Assembly (NCBI RefSeq): GCF_003989795.1
Contig: NZ_RZHG01000030.1
Span: 94,341-158,340 of the forward strand
From: Vreelandella andesensis
GTDB taxonomy: Bacteria; Pseudomonadota; Gammaproteobacteria; Pseudomonadales; Halomonadaceae
Length of the DNA: 64,000 nt
Direction of reading: 5' to 3'
This document shows, one piece after another, positions 18,801 to 27,337 of the stretch. Position 1 is the first letter of the stretch; each line of letters begins with the position of its first letter. The position numbers and the translations under genes were made by a program. Below the pieces are notes generated by a model that made no database searches, was not told the origin of the DNA, and saw only the letters and a list, made by a program, of their open reading frames with translations.

Positions 18801-19347
18801 ACAGCGCTTTCAGGCGCTGCTGCACTTCGGGCTGGCGCAGGTCGTCGAGCTTGATGCGGTAGTTGCGCGGGTCGGGGAAGGGCACATAGGTGCCGCCGGA
18901 GCGGGAGAATTCCGAATACAGCGCCAGGGTGCGGCCTACATCCGTGACCACGATAAACGGCGGGCGGCCTTCATTTGCGGGCAGAGCGCGCACGTACTGG
19001 TCGGCCTGGTTATAGGCCGCCTGCATGGCTTTGTCCCAGCCTTTGGTTTCCAGCCCTTTGCCGCTTTGCTTGGCTTCCAGCACAAACGCGCCGCGCTTGT
19101 AGAGGTCAATAAAGCCGCGATTCTCGCTGCCATCGGGGTTTTGAATATCTACCCGGCGCTCGAAGGTGTAGGCGTTTTCGCGGTTGTCCTTGCTGGCTGG
19201 CTCGGGTGTGGGCAGTTCCAGCAGGGCGCACAGCTCGGAAAGGAACAGCTGATAGTTGGCTTTCTCGGTGCCGGTGGTGCCTTTCCAGCGGGTGATAAAG
19301 GTCTCAATGGCATCTGGGGTGGCAACCGCAGCGGGGGCGTCAAACAT
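15886..19347 (-). CDS. MmeI-like fused restriction endonuclease / N6-adenine methyltransferase (type IIG/IIL)
   Basis: An 1153-residue single-chain restriction-modification protein. The N-terminus carries a PD-(D/E)xK nuclease site: D81 and E91-A-K93 in GFIDLYKRGAFVLEAKQSG. A helical linker follows, then an amino-methyltransferase domain with motif I DPACGSANF (about residue 400) and motif IV IGNPPF (about residue 567), followed by a target-recognition region and a C-terminal helical extension. MmeI-type enzymes cut at a distance from their site and methylate only one strand. ATG 19347 has AAAGGA at proper distance; TTG 19353 is too close. The bases encoding about residues 710-920 are clearly AT-richer than the flanks, suggesting an exchanged recognition domain. 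Confidence 0.88.
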   Translation of the reverse strand: MFDAPAAVATPDAIETFITRWKGTTGTEKANYQLFLSELCALLELPTPEPASKDNRENAYTFERRVDIQNPDGSENRGFIDLYKRGAFVLEAKQSGKGLETKGWDKAMQAAYNQADQYVRALPANEGRPPFIVVTDVGRTLALYSEFSRSGGTYVPFPDPRNYRIKLDDLRQPEVQQRLKALWEAPDTLDPSQYAARVTRAVSAKLATLAKALEADGFEVDRVAHFLKRCLFTMFSEDVELLPKGSFTAFLERMKESPEHFADAIGSLWESMNSGGFSGVLTAKVMRFNGGLFKGIDPIPLNAEQIQLLIDAAKADWRFVEPAIFGTLLERALDPRERHKLGAHYTPRAYVERLVMPTLIDPLRREWATAQVVAEAHNQKGKTDKALESLRAFHHKLCQVRVLDPACGSANFLYVALEHMKRLEGEVLNLITDLSGGQSSLEAEGLTVSPQQFLGMEINPRAAAIAEIVLWIGYLQWHYRINGSLDLPEPILKDFHNIEHRDALIEFEHREALLDNAGQPVTIWDGISMKPSPATGELIPDEAARTPVYRYHNPKRAEWPEADYIIGNPPFIGASTMRRALGDGYVDAVRQVFKGQVPESADFVMYWWHIAAETVRSGSAQQFGFITTNSLRQTFNRRVLEPHLNDAKKPLSLTFAIPDHPWVDGNDGAAVRIAMTVGRAGEAPGLLQLVTNESSDEHREARSVSLSRRKGKVFADLSIGADVASMEQLNAHKGIAIKGYELGSQGFLMDTKEARQFLVEHPDNKNILKPYMNGKDLTNGQITRYVIDLYGLDINEAKKGYPILFNYLSERVKPEREVNREARTSVKWWLFRRSGADLRKASKELNSFITTTRTARHRVFQLSSSDLIAESKIVVIASESKNILGILSSRVHTLFAIRAGGWLGVGNDSTYNHLDCFLKFPMPKEMTETIGQLAEQIDTHRKRQQAEHPTLTLTGIYNVMEKLRAGEALNAKEQTINQQGLVSTLMDDHDQLDRAVFSAYGWDDLAKQLVGLPGATTPLPDKPAAQAEAEEELLMRLVALNKQRAAEEAQGKVRWLRPAYQAPEEAAPTQTDMASAATADAAPAAEKTKASWPKDLATQVTLLRDMLAASPHSAESLAAQFKRKPVKGVSEVLSALAALGQAQQENEQWRLVR

Positions 19348-19478
19348 CAGCAAGCATCCTTTCAGGCAGGGGTCTAACCATATTAAGCAGGGTTAGATAG
19401 TAGCATGCTTAAAACGTAATAAAAGCAGGGCCGCGGGCGGGAGCGTTGTCGGGGGATACAACATTTAATTAGTTTAAA

Positions 19479-19497
19479 ATTAAAGCAAATCATTATC
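19479..19497 (+). promoter_or_regulatory. Fur box upstream of the TonB-dependent receptor
   Basis: attaaagcaaatcattatc matches 14 of 19 positions of the classical Fur box, including its whole right half. It lies about 130 bases before the receptor ATG, in the divergent gap from the restriction operon. Iron-dependent repression of the receptor is the expected consequence. Confidence 0.75.
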
Positions 19498-19625
19498 ATT
19501 TACATAGTTATTTGTGTTTGGTACCTTGTTGCAAATAAAAACGCTGCATTCCTCTTTGGGAACAGCAGCAGAGTCTCAGGCTTGGCCTGTAAGCACTTAC
19601 CTTTTTACGCAAGGGAACCAATAAG

Positions 19626-21956
19626 ATGTTAATGACGAAGAAAAAAATGCTTCCAAGCGCGATTGAGTTACGCAGCCCTAATTCAATGCGTTTCGGACGC
19701 ACGTTAGCCACCGTGAGTGCTTGTATGCTGGCGGCAATGAGCACCAACACTCAGGCGCAAACACGTACTGAAAATGCGGCCTCACTCGATACGGTCACGG
19801 TTACTGGCTATCGCGGTACCTTTATGGAGAGCGTCAAGTATCAACGCCCTGTACAGGAAACGCCGCGTATCGTAACGGTGCTTACCAGTGACCTGTTGGA
19901 AGACCAAAACGTAACCGAGTTGCGCGATGCACTGCGCAATGTGTCCGGCATCAGTTTACAAGCAGGGGAAGGTAATCCGCCTGGCGGCGATCAGCTAAAA
20001 ATTCGCGGTTTTAACGCTCGCGATGATATCAACGTGAATGGGTCGCGTGATCTGGGTAACTACTTCCGAGATCCGTTCTATGTCGATCAAATTGAAGTGA
20101 TTAAAGGGCCTAACTCGGCGTTCTCTGGCCGTGGTTCAGCGGGGGGCACTATCAACTTCGTAACCAAACAACCGTTAATGGAAGACCGCAATCGTTTGGA
20201 GACCTCAGTCGGGTCTGATGAGTTGTTCCGTGTGACGGGTGATTTCAATCGTCGTATTGATGATAACAGCGCACTACGGCTTAACGTGATGAGCCACACA
20301 CAAGATAATCCAGGCCGTGATATTGTCGATCAGGAACGGCAAGGTGTCTACGCTGCTTATACATGGGGGTTTGAAAGCGATACGCAGGTAGAGGTGGACT
20401 TCTTACACACACGTCAGAACAACACGCCAGACCAAGGTATCCCCATTGATCGAGAAGGTTTTAGTGGCGACCCTAGCCAGCTAAATGATCGTGGTCGCAC
20501 GCCGGGTGGCCAGCGTGCAGGCGACGGATATTATACGGGAGCGCTCCCGCCTGGAATTGATTACAGCGATTACTTTGGCCATGTTGATGATTATCAAGAC
20601 ATTGATGTTAATCAGTTGGGTGTTGCGGTTGAACACTACGTTAACGATGGCTTTAGTGTGCGTAACCAGTTCCGCGTTAGCCGGGTAGAGAACGATTCCA
20701 TTACGTCGTCGCCGCGTATCAAAATCCCTGAAGCTGCCTTGGGAAGCGGCGATTTCTCGCAGGCGCTTGTTCAGGGGGATCTGAAACCTCGTGATCAAAC
20801 AGATACGTCTTTCTTTAACCAGACGGATTTGCTGTTCTCATTTGATACAGGTCAGGTTGGACATGACTTAGTTGTTGGTGCTGAAGTGGGTCACGTGGAT
20901 ATCAAGAATGACCGTCGTCCCGATCAAAAGGGACCTCGCACTTCTCTCTATGATCCCGAGACCCGCACCCGGCCCGAGGCTTATTACGACGGTACCCGCC
21001 ACCGTTTAGAGTCTGAACAGGTCGGTATTTATGCGCTCAACGTAGCAGCGCTTTCATCGCAGTGGGATCTGCACACCGGTGTGCGCTGGGATCATGTTAA
21101 ATCAACGGCTACCGATACCGGGTACGATGACCCTATTGGCCCGGTCTCACGTACCGACAGCGAATGGAGCGGTAACCTGGGGCTAGTGTTTAAGCCAACG
21201 CAAAATGGCACCGTCTATGCGTCCGTGGGTACCTCTTTTGATGTGACGGGTACTTTTGATCGGGGGTTGGTGCAGTTAGCTGGCGGCGGCGACGCGACGA
21301 CCGGTGGGCGTGAAGACATTATTGATGAGTCCGCATTCAATACTGATCCTGAAAAAACGATTGCCTACGAACTGGGTACGAAGTGGAATCTGGCCGATAA
21401 TCTACTGGTCAGCGCTGCTCTGTTCCGCACCGATAAGAAAAACGCCCGCACCCCCGCCCAAGGCGGTGGAGATCTACTGCAAGTGCTAGACGGGGAGCAG
21501 CGCGTTGAAGGCTTTGAAATTGGCGCAATGGGCAGCTTGACGCCAGGATGGGATCTATACACCAGCTATACCTATATGGATTCCGAAGTGCTCAGTTCCA
21601 ATAATCCTTGGGAGGTAGGTTCTCGTTTAGGTGGTACGCCTGAGCATACGTTCAATGTTTGGACAGACTATGAAGTTACGCCACAGTGGACCATTGGCGG
21701 CGGCATGGAATATGTTGCTGATCAAGTAAACAACGTTGCTTCTGAGCCGGGTGCGCGGCGTCGTCAAGTCAGCATTGATAGCTATTCTTTGTTTCATGCC
21801 TCAACCGCTTATCGCTTCAACGAGGCGCTACAGCTACGTATCAATGGCTTTAACTTAGCGGATAAAGAGTATATCTCACAGCTTGCAGAGGGCGGTGCCC
21901 AGGGTATACCAGGGCCGGGCCGTCATGTGATTGCCACGCTACGTTACGACTTTTAA
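19626..21956 (+). CDS. TonB-dependent siderophore receptor (Fiu-like)
   Basis: A 776-residue outer-membrane receptor for ferric siderophores, probably catecholate type. It has a long signal peptide ending near STNTQAQ (about residue 45). A plug domain follows (ETPRIVTVLTSDLLEDQNV, DALRNVSGISLQAGEG, LKIRGF, GPNSAFSGRGSAGGTINFVTK). The 22-strand beta-barrel ends in the outer-membrane signature Phe (RYDF). ATG 19626 has AAGGGA 9 bases upstream. The Fur box upstream and the PKHD hydroxylase gene 24 bases downstream support an iron-uptake role. Confidence 0.93.
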   Translation: MLMTKKKMLPSAIELRSPNSMRFGRTLATVSACMLAAMSTNTQAQTRTENAASLDTVTVTGYRGTFMESVKYQRPVQETPRIVTVLTSDLLEDQNVTELRDALRNVSGISLQAGEGNPPGGDQLKIRGFNARDDINVNGSRDLGNYFRDPFYVDQIEVIKGPNSAFSGRGSAGGTINFVTKQPLMEDRNRLETSVGSDELFRVTGDFNRRIDDNSALRLNVMSHTQDNPGRDIVDQERQGVYAAYTWGFESDTQVEVDFLHTRQNNTPDQGIPIDREGFSGDPSQLNDRGRTPGGQRAGDGYYTGALPPGIDYSDYFGHVDDYQDIDVNQLGVAVEHYVNDGFSVRNQFRVSRVENDSITSSPRIKIPEAALGSGDFSQALVQGDLKPRDQTDTSFFNQTDLLFSFDTGQVGHDLVVGAEVGHVDIKNDRRPDQKGPRTSLYDPETRTRPEAYYDGTRHRLESEQVGIYALNVAALSSQWDLHTGVRWDHVKSTATDTGYDDPIGPVSRTDSEWSGNLGLVFKPTQNGTVYASVGTSFDVTGTFDRGLVQLAGGGDATTGGREDIIDESAFNTDPEKTIAYELGTKWNLADNLLVSAALFRTDKKNARTPAQGGGDLLQVLDGEQRVEGFEIGAMGSLTPGWDLYTSYTYMDSEVLSSNNPWEVGSRLGGTPEHTFNVWTDYEVTPQWTIGGGMEYVADQVNNVASEPGARRRQVSIDSYSLFHASTAYRFNEALQLRINGFNLADKEYISQLAEGGAQGIPGPGRHVIATLRYDF

Positions 21957-21980
21957 GTCCTATTTTTCTGAGGCCAAGCA

Positions 21981-22661
21981 ATGATCGTCAGTTTTGAAAA
22001 TATTCTGACACCTGAGGAGCTGGCGGCTATACGCCGCCAGCTGCGTGGGGCTGATTGGGCGCGGGGTATTAGTGCTGGCCCCCAGGCGAAACAGGTGAAA
22101 AAGAATCTGCAAATTCCAGAAGGCTCTGAAGCACTCAGAGAGCTACGTATTATGGTAATGCGCGCGCTCAATCGAACGCCTGAGATTATGAGCGCAATTA
22201 TGCCCTTCAAAATAATACCGCCTAATTTTAATCGTTACACCGTAGAAGATAGCCATTACGGCAAGCATATCGACAGTACGCTACGTTCATTGCCAGATGG
22301 CAGCTATCTACGTACCGATGTTTCTGCAACGCTTTTCTTGTCTGATCCAGACGAATATGAAGGCGGGGAGCTGAATGTTATCGATACGTATGGTGAGCAA
22401 ACGATTAAGTTATCTGCCGGTAGTTTAGTGACCTATCCTTCCGGTTCTCTCCATGAAGTAACCCCTGTTACTAAAGGTGAGCGGTTAGGTTGCTATATGT
22501 TTATGCAAAGCCTAATTCGTGATACGGAAAAGCGTCGCTTACTGTATGAGATGGATAACTCATTGCGTCGACTAAGAGCGGAGCAAGGAGAGGCGAATGC
22601 TGAACTGGTTGCCTTAACAGGAACTTACAATAATCTGGTTAGAATGTGGTCAGATTGTTGA
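21981..22661 (+). CDS. PKHD-type Fe(II)/2-oxoglutarate hydroxylase (PiuC/YbiX family)
   Basis: A 226-residue dioxygenase. The iron triad is visible: H96 and D98 (GKHIDST) and H158 (GSLHEV), with the 2-oxoglutarate-binding Arg at R168 (KGERLG). PiuC/YbiX proteins are regularly encoded behind Fiu/PiuA siderophore receptors, as here, and are iron-regulated; their substrate is unsettled. The gene is followed by a clear terminator, making receptor plus hydroxylase a two-gene unit under the Fur box. Confidence 0.92.
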   Translation: MIVSFENILTPEELAAIRRQLRGADWARGISAGPQAKQVKKNLQIPEGSEALRELRIMVMRALNRTPEIMSAIMPFKIIPPNFNRYTVEDSHYGKHIDSTLRSLPDGSYLRTDVSATLFLSDPDEYEGGELNVIDTYGEQTIKLSAGSLVTYPSGSLHEVTPVTKGERLGCYMFMQSLIRDTEKRRLLYEMDNSLRRLRAEQGEANAELVALTGTYNNLVRMWSDC

Positions 22662-22700
22662 ATGTGTATGTTCGCAGTAACTAACGACTGTTCGATTTTT

Positions 22701-22728
22701 AGCCGGTACGTGATGTACCGGCTTTTTT
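22701..22728 (+). terminator. Rho-independent terminator after the PKHD hydroxylase gene
   Basis: AGCCGGTAC pairs perfectly with GTACCGGCT over loop GTGAT, followed by TTTTT. Confidence 0.92.
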
Positions 22729-22756
22729 GAATCGGTCGACTGCTAAATTCAAAGCG

Positions 22757-23416
22757 TTAAGCGGGGTCAATCGTTAGCAGTAGCCGTTTTTGACCGTCGT
22801 GCAAAGAAGGGCTGCGGTGCACTAAGCCATGCTCTTCACATCCCACCCAGCCACTGCCTTTTATTAACGCGATGTCGCCAGCCCGCATGCGCTGAATGGC
22901 CGTGGGGTCGTTAATAATCTCTGGGCGATCCGGCGTGGGCGCGCCAAGCCCTGCGCGGTTAATAGCACTTTCAGGTAACCACTCGCTGCCAGGGCCGACA
23001 TACGTAGTCACTAACCGTACCGGCAAGTTGTCGCAGTGAAAACGCGGGCACATCGCCGCTGTAAGTAGGCGTAGTCGAATGCCCACGGTATCAGTATCAA
23101 AAAGGAACGCGATGGCCTCAGCGATGGTCGAAACGTCTTCAACCAGCGCATCTCCCGCTGAACGCTCAGGGAGCTTACGGCGTAAGTCATCTTTTAAATC
23201 GGCGGTAGGGCTGCCAAGCCATGCGTAATGCCAGTCTCGTGAGGTTTGGCACTGTGCGTTTGCACTTATAGCCACATCGGCGGGCAGGGCGCGTTGCATA
23301 ATGGCGATAGATATCTGCTCTTCAAAAATACGCGGCAGCACGCTTATATCAGTATCCAGAGCTGCGTGCTGTGGTGGTACCCAAGGCAATGGCTGGGCGG
23401 AATGCGGGCTTGGCAT
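22757..23416 (-). CDS. DUF1826-family protein (zinc-starvation locus)
   Basis: A 219-residue soluble protein of the DUF1826 type. It contains MCPRFHCDNLPVRLVTTYVGPGSEWLPE and ends with ALIKGSGWVGCEEHGLVHRSP, a His/Cys-rich layout suggesting metal binding or an oxygenase-like fold. Biochemistry is unknown. It is divergent from dksA2, with a Zur-like box between them; in other gammaproteobacteria this family is a typical Zur-regulon member together with DksA2 and CobW-type GTPases. ATG 23416 has an AGGAGG site. Confidence 0.83.
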   Translation of the reverse strand: MPSPHSAQPLPWVPPQHAALDTDISVLPRIFEEQISIAIMQRALPADVAISANAQCQTSRDWHYAWLGSPTADLKDDLRRKLPERSAGDALVEDVSTIAEAIAFLFDTDTVGIRLRLLTAAMCPRFHCDNLPVRLVTTYVGPGSEWLPESAINRAGLGAPTPDRPEIINDPTAIQRMRAGDIALIKGSGWVGCEEHGLVHRSPSLHDGQKRLLLTIDPA

Positions 23417-23482
23417 TTAGGCCTCCTGTTACGTTTAGCAATGTATAAGCATCAGATAGAGATAGGTCGCAGCGCTTTATTT

Positions 23483-23495
23483 GTTATGTTATAAC
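23483..23495 (+). promoter_or_regulatory. Zur-like operator between the DUF1826 gene and dksA2
   Basis: GTTATGTTATAAC is an inverted repeat (GTTAT / ATAAC with a 3-base centre). It matches the core of the gammaproteobacterial Zur consensus GTTATANTATAAC and is placed between two divergent zinc-starvation genes. Confidence 0.72.
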
Positions 23496-23520
23496 GTTTT
23501 TATCAAAAGGAGTCTAACCA

Positions 23521-24006
23521 TTGCAATCCGATATCACTCAGCCCATTAGTGCCAAAGGTGGCGACAGCTCTGAAGCCGTAAGCGCACAAAAAGCCGACGA
23601 GGCTTCACTGTTAGCATCATCACAAGATGAGTACATGAATGCCGCGCAGCTAGCGTTTTTCCGCCAGCGGCTTTTAAACGAGCGCGCTGAGCTTGCCGCA
23701 CATTTGAGAGAGGTAAAGACGTCAATTGCTTCCCATGAACGGGATAGCGATGAGGCTGACCAAGCTTCCTTTGAGGAGGAGCTGCGGTTGGCGCTTCGCC
23801 AAGCCGACCGCGAAAGCAGGCTAATCACTAATATTGATGCGGCTCTGAAGCGTATTGAAAGCGGGGATTACGGTTATTGTGAGGAAACCGGTGAGCCTAT
23901 TGGTCTTCAACGACTACTGTTTAGGCCCACAGCGAAGCTAAGCATTGAAGCGAAGGAGCGTCAGGAGCGCAAAGAGCACCATTTCCGCAAAGCTCGGGGG
24001 GAGTAA
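23521..24006 (+). CDS. dksA2: DksA2-type zinc-independent DksA paralogue
   Basis: A 161-residue coiled-coil transcription factor that binds the RNA polymerase secondary channel. The C-terminal region reads YGYCEETGEPIG followed by LQRLLFRPTAKLS: one Cys followed by Thr, with the later Cys pair missing. This is the signature of the DksA2 paralogue, which replaces zinc-dependent DksA when zinc is scarce. The start is TTG 23521, supported by AAAGGAG 8 bases upstream. The GTPase gene ATG at 24006 follows directly, overlapping the last base of this TAA stop. Confidence 0.88.
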   Translation: MQSDITQPISAKGGDSSEAVSAQKADEASLLASSQDEYMNAAQLAFFRQRLLNERAELAAHLREVKTSIASHERDSDEADQASFEEELRLALRQADRESRLITNIDAALKRIESGDYGYCEETGEPIGLQRLLFRPTAKLSIEAKERQERKEHHFRKARGE

Positions 24007-25100
24007 TGCAGTTCACCACGCTGACGCCAGTGAATGTACTGACCGGTTTTTTAGGTAGCGGCAAGACCACGCTACTCAATCGCTGGGTGCGCCAAGCGTC
24101 TATGCGAAATACGCTAATCGTGATTAATGAGTTTGGCGATATTGGTCTTGATCATCAGTTGATCACCCAGAGTGATGAGCAAGCGGTGGTAGAGATGAGC
24201 AGCGGCTGCTTGTGCTGCACATTGCGGGGAGACTTGAGCCAAACGCTACAGCAGGCTATTGCCGCGCTTCTAGCAGAGGGCAAACCAGCACCTTCTCGTG
24301 TTGTCATCGAAACCACGGGGCTTGCTGACCCGGCGCCTATTTTACAACTGTTAATGACCGATCATTGGCTTGCCCATCGTTTTCAGTTGGATAGCGTGGT
24401 GTGCTGTGTCGATGCCGCCAACGGAGAAGCAACACTTCAAGCGCATCGTGAGTCTCAGCGTCAGGTAGCGATAGCTGATAGGCTGCTGATTACTAAAACT
24501 GACTTGGTCGATGAAGCGCGTTTAGCCCCATTGGCCAACCAGATTGCGTCCATCAATCCGGCTGCAGAGCAGTGGCAGGTGGTAAACGGTAATCTTTCGC
24601 CTGAGTTGTTAGTCGGGGCGGGGCTTTTTCGTGGTGACTCCCAGCGATACCAAGTAGACCAATGGTTGAAGTCAGCAAGTTATCACGTCCACCATGCCGC
24701 GGATTATCGGGCTGACAAGCCTCAGCAAAGCTCTATTAGCGCTGCTGTTGGGCAGCCCACTAGCCAACCGACGTTGACTCGCCACGGAGAGAATATTAAT
24801 GCGTTTTGTTTTTGCGTAGAGGATCCCATTACGCCTGATGCCCTGGAGAATTGGTTGGATTTATTGATGTCACTAATGGGCGAGAAAATGCTGCGGATTA
24901 AAGCCATTGTTCATCTGACTGATCGAGATGAGCCTCTGGCACTGCATGGTGTTCAGCATATTTTTCATCCCCCTGCACCATTGCCTCCCAGCAGCGTTAA
25001 TGATCGCGTGTCGCGTTTTGTGTTCATTACCCAAGACGTTGCGCCTGCCAGCGTTGCCCAGCTTTATACATTTTTCACATCATCCAAAGAGGCACTTTAA
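24006..25100 (+). CDS. CobW/COG0523-family GTPase, putative zinc metallochaperone (ZigA-like)
   Basis: A 364-residue G3E GTPase with Walker A GFLGSGKTTLLN, the metal-binding C-x-C-C motif in SGCLCCTLRGD, IETTGLADPAP and the guanine-specificity motif TKTD. A His-rich stretch (VHHAAD) and a C-terminal CobW_C domain follow. COG0523 proteins next to dksA2 and folE2 under Zur are thought to deliver zinc under starvation. Its last base is the first base of the folE2 ATG, and its own start overlaps dksA2, so the three genes are a tight operon. Confidence 0.88.
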   Translation: MQFTTLTPVNVLTGFLGSGKTTLLNRWVRQASMRNTLIVINEFGDIGLDHQLITQSDEQAVVEMSSGCLCCTLRGDLSQTLQQAIAALLAEGKPAPSRVVIETTGLADPAPILQLLMTDHWLAHRFQLDSVVCCVDAANGEATLQAHRESQRQVAIADRLLITKTDLVDEARLAPLANQIASINPAAEQWQVVNGNLSPELLVGAGLFRGDSQRYQVDQWLKSASYHVHHAADYRADKPQQSSISAAVGQPTSQPTLTRHGENINAFCFCVEDPITPDALENWLDLLMSLMGEKMLRIKAIVHLTDRDEPLALHGVQHIFHPPAPLPPSSVNDRVSRFVFITQDVAPASVAQLYTFFTSSKEAL

Positions 25101-25985
25101 TGACTGCTTTCACCTTGCCCGATATCGCCCAACAGCCTGCTGATTTGGCGGGCACGCTTTCCTGGGTAGGCCATGGAAGGCATTGCGTTGCCAGTAAAGT
25201 TGGCAGGAAGTCAGGTGAATGCCCATGTATCCGCTGGCGTTAGCCTTGAAGAAGCGGATGCTCGTGGGATCCATATGTCACGGCTGTATACCGCGTTAGA
25301 CACATTGGAGCATCAGCCGCTAACCCCTAGTCTGATCCATCGCGTTCTTAGCGGTTTTTTGGAAAGCCACCAGGCGTTATCCAAAAACGCCTATCTAACG
25401 TTTGGCGGGGATGTATTACTTAAGCGCGATGCGCTGATCAGCCCTTTGTCAGGATGGAAAGGTTATCCGTTTACGCTGCGCAGCCAGCTAACCCCGAGAG
25501 GGTTTCAAACAGTGCTAGAAGTGAGCGTGGGTTACTCCTCGACGTGCCCCTGCTCCGCTGCATTGGCTCGGCAGTTAATTCAGCAAGCGTTTACAGAGGA
25601 TTTTGAGGAGATACCGCTTACTAAGCAGGCCGTCGTTGCATGGTTAGGTAGCGAGGAAGGGATACTCGCAACCCCTCATAGCCAGCGCAGCGCTGCTCAC
25701 TGTTCTATACGGTTGGAAGATAGCGATGAGATACCGCTGGCTGCGCTGATTGAACGTATTGAAAACGCCTTAGGAACCGCATTACAAACAGCAGTGAAGC
25801 GTATTGATGAGCAGGCATTTGCCCTCGCCAATGGTCAGAACTTGATGTTTTGTGAAGATGCAGCAAAGCGGCTAGATCGAGCGCTGAGAAAAATGGCTGA
25901 TATTTCAGGGTTTCAACTGAAGGTGGTTCATGCTGAAAGCTTGCACGCTCACGATGCGGTAGCGAGAAGCGAATGGCAGTGGTAA
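25100..25985 (+). pseudogene. folE2: GTP cyclohydrolase FolE2 with an apparent +1 frameshift
   Basis: ATG 25100 encodes MTAFTLPDIAQQPADLAG, then LSWVG, the expected FolE2 N-terminus, but then runs out of frame. One extra base around 25170-25172 shifts the reading to the frame starting at ATG 25173, which continues MEGIALPVKLAG to the end at 25985. The downstream frame holds the family's motifs: GIHMSRLY and the catalytic Cys segment STCPCSAALARQL. FolE2 is the non-zinc-dependent replacement for FolE in folate synthesis and fits the Zur locus. Either this is a real frameshift, a sequencing error, or translation restarts at 25173 and yields a 270-residue protein lacking 24 N-terminal residues. 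Confidence 0.82.
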
Positions 25986-26111
25986 ATGTTCCTAATTTTA
26001 TGGGTGTGCAAAGAAGAGTGCAGGTGTTGTGTTAGCACGAAACGTTCTATAGTGAATATGGTAGAAGTCATATAAGGTATTAAGGTCACTTGACCCTAAT
26101 GAGGAGGAACG

Positions 26112-26762
26112 ATGTCATTACGTATCAATGCGGTAGTGCCTGATTTCGAAGCTGAAACTAGCCAAGGCCCGATTCGTTTTCACGACTGGATTGGTGATAG
26201 CTGGGCGATCCTCTTTTCTCACCCGAAGGATTTTACTCCGGTTTGCACCACGGAGTTTGGCGCAGTAGCAACGCTGGGCCCTGAATGGGAAAAGCGAGGC
26301 ACCAAAGTTATTGGCGTTTCTGTTGATGGCGTAGAAGACCACAAGCGCTGGACAAGCGATATCGAGAAAGTTAGCGGCAGTTCAGTTGGCTTCCCTATCA
26401 TTGCTGATGAAGACCTAAACGTTTCTAAACTGTTCGACATGCTGCCAGAAGATGCTTACCTGCCAGATGGCCGTACCCCTGCTGACAGTGCAACGGTGCG
26501 CTCGGTATTTATTATTGGGCCGGATAAGCAGTTGAAGCTTTCTATGACTTACCCGATGACCGTAGGTCGTAATTTCGCAGAAATTCTGCGCGCACTGGAT
26601 GCTCTGCAAACCACAGCAAAACATGGTGTTGCAACGCCCGCTGACTGGACCGTTGGTCAGGACGTTATTATTCCACCGAGCGTGTCGGATGGAGACGCCA
26701 AGCAGAAGTTTGGTGATTTCGATGCTGTTCTGCCGTACCTGCGTAAAACAAAATTACGCTAG
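26112..26762 (+). CDS. 1-Cys peroxiredoxin (Prx6 type)
   Basis: A 216-residue peroxiredoxin. The peroxidatic Cys is C45 in FTPVCTTEFG, and the extended C-terminal half (TYPMTVGRNFAEILRALDALQ) is typical of the Prx6/1-Cys subgroup. It reduces hydrogen peroxide and alkyl hydroperoxides in the cytoplasm. GGAGGA lies just before ATG 26112 and a terminator follows, so it is monocistronic. Confidence 0.94.
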   Translation: MSLRINAVVPDFEAETSQGPIRFHDWIGDSWAILFSHPKDFTPVCTTEFGAVATLGPEWEKRGTKVIGVSVDGVEDHKRWTSDIEKVSGSSVGFPIIADEDLNVSKLFDMLPEDAYLPDGRTPADSATVRSVFIIGPDKQLKLSMTYPMTVGRNFAEILRALDALQTTAKHGVATPADWTVGQDVIIPPSVSDGDAKQKFGDFDAVLPYLRKTKLR

Positions 26763-26780
26763 TTCCATCGTGTTGTTATA

Positions 26781-26810
26781 AAAGCCAGCCATTGGGCTGG
26801 CTTTTTTTAT
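26781..26810 (+). terminator. Rho-independent terminator after the peroxiredoxin gene
   Basis: AAAGCCAGCC pairs with GGCTGGCTTT over loop ATTG, followed by TTTTATTTT. Confidence 0.93.
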
Positions 26811-26956
26811 TTTCTATTTTTATTACTTATTTTTATAAAAAAGATGTAATGATTTTTCCTGCCAGATCACTATTGACTGTGAGACACATTGCCGCTGAAT
26901 GAAACATCTTATCGATCGTTTAAGTTGGCGGCATTCATTAAGAAAAGGAGACAGTC

Positions 26957-27259
26957 ATGTTGATCCAGACAACATTTAAAAAAGTAAGTGTGCTTGGCGC
27001 GTTAATGGCAATTTTAGCTAGTCCAGTAGCGACAGCACAAACGTCGATTGAACTCAATCAAGATAAGGATGTGATCGTAAAAGCAATTTCAGCATCAAAC
27101 GTTAATGAAGTTAAATATACACGGAGTGACTTTGTTTATGATAAAGGGGATCGTCAGTCAGATAACGATTACTTGAATGAGGAGGATTCTAATATAAGAA
27201 TGATTGATGACTATGCGCGCAAAGACTTAATGCGAGAAGGTGGACGAAATAACAGTTAA
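26957..27259 (+). CDS. Small secreted protein of unknown function
   Basis: A 100-residue protein with a clear signal peptide (basic FKK, then hydrophobic residues about 11-24, cleavage likely after ATAQ) and a charged mature part of about 73 residues rich in Asp/Asn/Lys, without Cys. It is not recognised as any family. An AAAGGAG site precedes ATG 26957, which supports expression. It stands alone between the peroxiredoxin terminator and a convergent gene. Confidence 0.65.
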   Translation: MLIQTTFKKVSVLGALMAILASPVATAQTSIELNQDKDVIVKAISASNVNEVKYTRSDFVYDKGDRQSDNDYLNEEDSNIRMIDDYARKDLMREGGRNNS

Positions 27260-27337
27260 TGGTATGTAGCGGTTATACGCACTGGGCTGCATGGAAAATA
27301 CTGTGTGGCCTAGTTTTTATGTTTAAATAATCATTTA

